Origin: Azorinus chamasolen
Lineage: Eukaryota; Mollusca; Bivalvia; Cardiida; Solecurtidae
Reading direction: 5' to 3'
NCBI GenBank assembly: GCA_963576725.1
Contig: OY755252.1
Coordinates: forward strand, 45,175,552 to 45,239,551
DNA: 64,000 nucleotides
The notes below the pieces were generated by a model. That model saw nothing but the letters and a program-made list of their open reading frames with translations, did no database searches and was not told the origin of the DNA. Shown here piece by piece: positions 63,646 to 64,000 of the stretch. Every line of letters starts with the position of its first letter. The first letter of the stretch is position 1. Both the position numbers and the translations under genes were made by a program.

Positions 63646-63669
63646 TCGTGGCTCAGGGCGACTGCCTAC

Positions 63670-63818
63670 CTTCAAATGTGACTTTGCCGTCACAGTCAAC
63701 GTCGGCCATGTTGACCATTCCAAACAGCTCGTCGTCGTCGAGCATCTCCCCGACACCCATCATTAGGGTATACAGGTCCTTGGTGGAAATCACCCCGTCA
63801 CCGTCGGCATCTATAAAC
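63670..63818 (-). CDS. EF-hand protein, exon with EF-hand pair
   Basis: 149-bp internal exon on the minus strand between GTTCCAG (acceptor above 63818) and GAAG|GTAGGC (donor below 63670). Entry is phase 2 and exit is phase 1. It encodes one complete EF-hand loop, DADGDGVISTKD, a linking helix pair (LYTLMMGVGEMLDDDELFGMV in outline) and the first 11 positions of a second loop, DVDCDGKVTFE. The missing 12th ligand is supplied by the next exon at 53525. Acidic ligands at positions 1, 3, 5 and 12 and Gly at 6 are present in both loops, so both should bind calcium. The arrangement is calmodulin-like. Earlier exons must lie beyond 64000. No orthologue name is offered. Confidence 0.88.
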
Positions 63819-63859
63819 CTGGAACATAAAACAGGGCAAGTTAGCAACTTATCTGAACT

Positions 63860-64000
63860 TTGTACTCCGTGAATATTCACGTAAAAAAAATAAACCATGA
63901 ACATTAATAAGATTATTTTTAATTATGGCATATGAACAATGGATGTTTTCCCATTTCAGAGACTGTAGACTCAGGTCTATATTATTTCATAAGCAAACCG
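63860..64000 (-). mobile_element. A element, cut by window end
   Basis: TTTGTACTCCGTGAATATTC ... CTATATTATTTCATAAGCAA; the core lies beyond 64000. Confidence 0.72.

Overview
This is a eukaryotic, AT-rich, intron- and repeat-dense window, best explained as genomic DNA of a bivalve mollusc. That is inference from two things: multi-module elements opening with AGCTCACC...GTCCGTCGTC, a type I associate with bivalve genomes, and an extreme load of short non-autonomous hairpin transposons. No rRNA, tRNA or convincing retrotransposon gene was found, and most of the 64 kb is transposon-derived.

Genes. (1) Plus strand, about 0.9-25.9 kb: four separate exons (953-1143, 7496-7788, 12062-12339, 21814-25892). 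Each follows a good acceptor, each is entered in the same phase (phase 1), each encodes exactly two zinc fingers and each ends in its own stop codon. They look like alternative 3'-terminal exons of one transcription factor whose common 5' part lies left of the window, the architecture known from insect BTB-zinc-finger loci such as lola, Broad, fruitless and tramtrack. The last exon also encodes about 1,270 residues of low-complexity sequence with SUMO-interaction-like motifs ahead of its fingers. (2) Minus strand, 63.8-50.1 kb: three consecutive exons (63818-63670, 53525-53239, 51840-50077) whose phases match. Splicing the first two rebuilds position 12 of an EF-hand loop. The product is an EF-hand protein with a long charged, disordered tail carrying several RP-x-[ST]-A motifs, ending in this window. 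The two genes converge, with about 24 kb of transposon-filled DNA between them.

Repeats, with the names used below. A: TTAACCCTTT-ended MITE of about 240 bp with an asymmetric hairpin core GCAAACAGAGTAGACCC; A' is the same core with a different long arm. B: TTAA-ended hairpin of about 230 bp, core AAATAGAGCATTTGCTCC. E and F: TTAA-ended relatives with cores AACAGTTTGGATCC and AGACCCTGATGAGACAGC. K: related to F. C: TA-flanked hairpins of about 200 bp beginning ACAGTAAAACC or variants, with an inner stem CAGGTGGCTGCTTAA; sub-types a-f differ in their outer ends. D: hairpin of about 200 bp, CTACAGATAAA...CACCAAACCCTAT. H: elements of 0.6-1.3 kb built of 110-170 bp modules. Single hairpins and TIR elements are named G, L, M, N and P. 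A, B and C share the apex CTCCTATAGGAG although their stems and target sites differ, and nested insertions let their relative ages be read.

Tandem arrays (22, 25, 32, 39, 39 and 48 bp and a purine-rich ~20 bp unit) produce most of the remaining long open frames, which I do not regard as genes. For repeat entries the strand gives orientation: for A and B, + means the short outer arm comes first.
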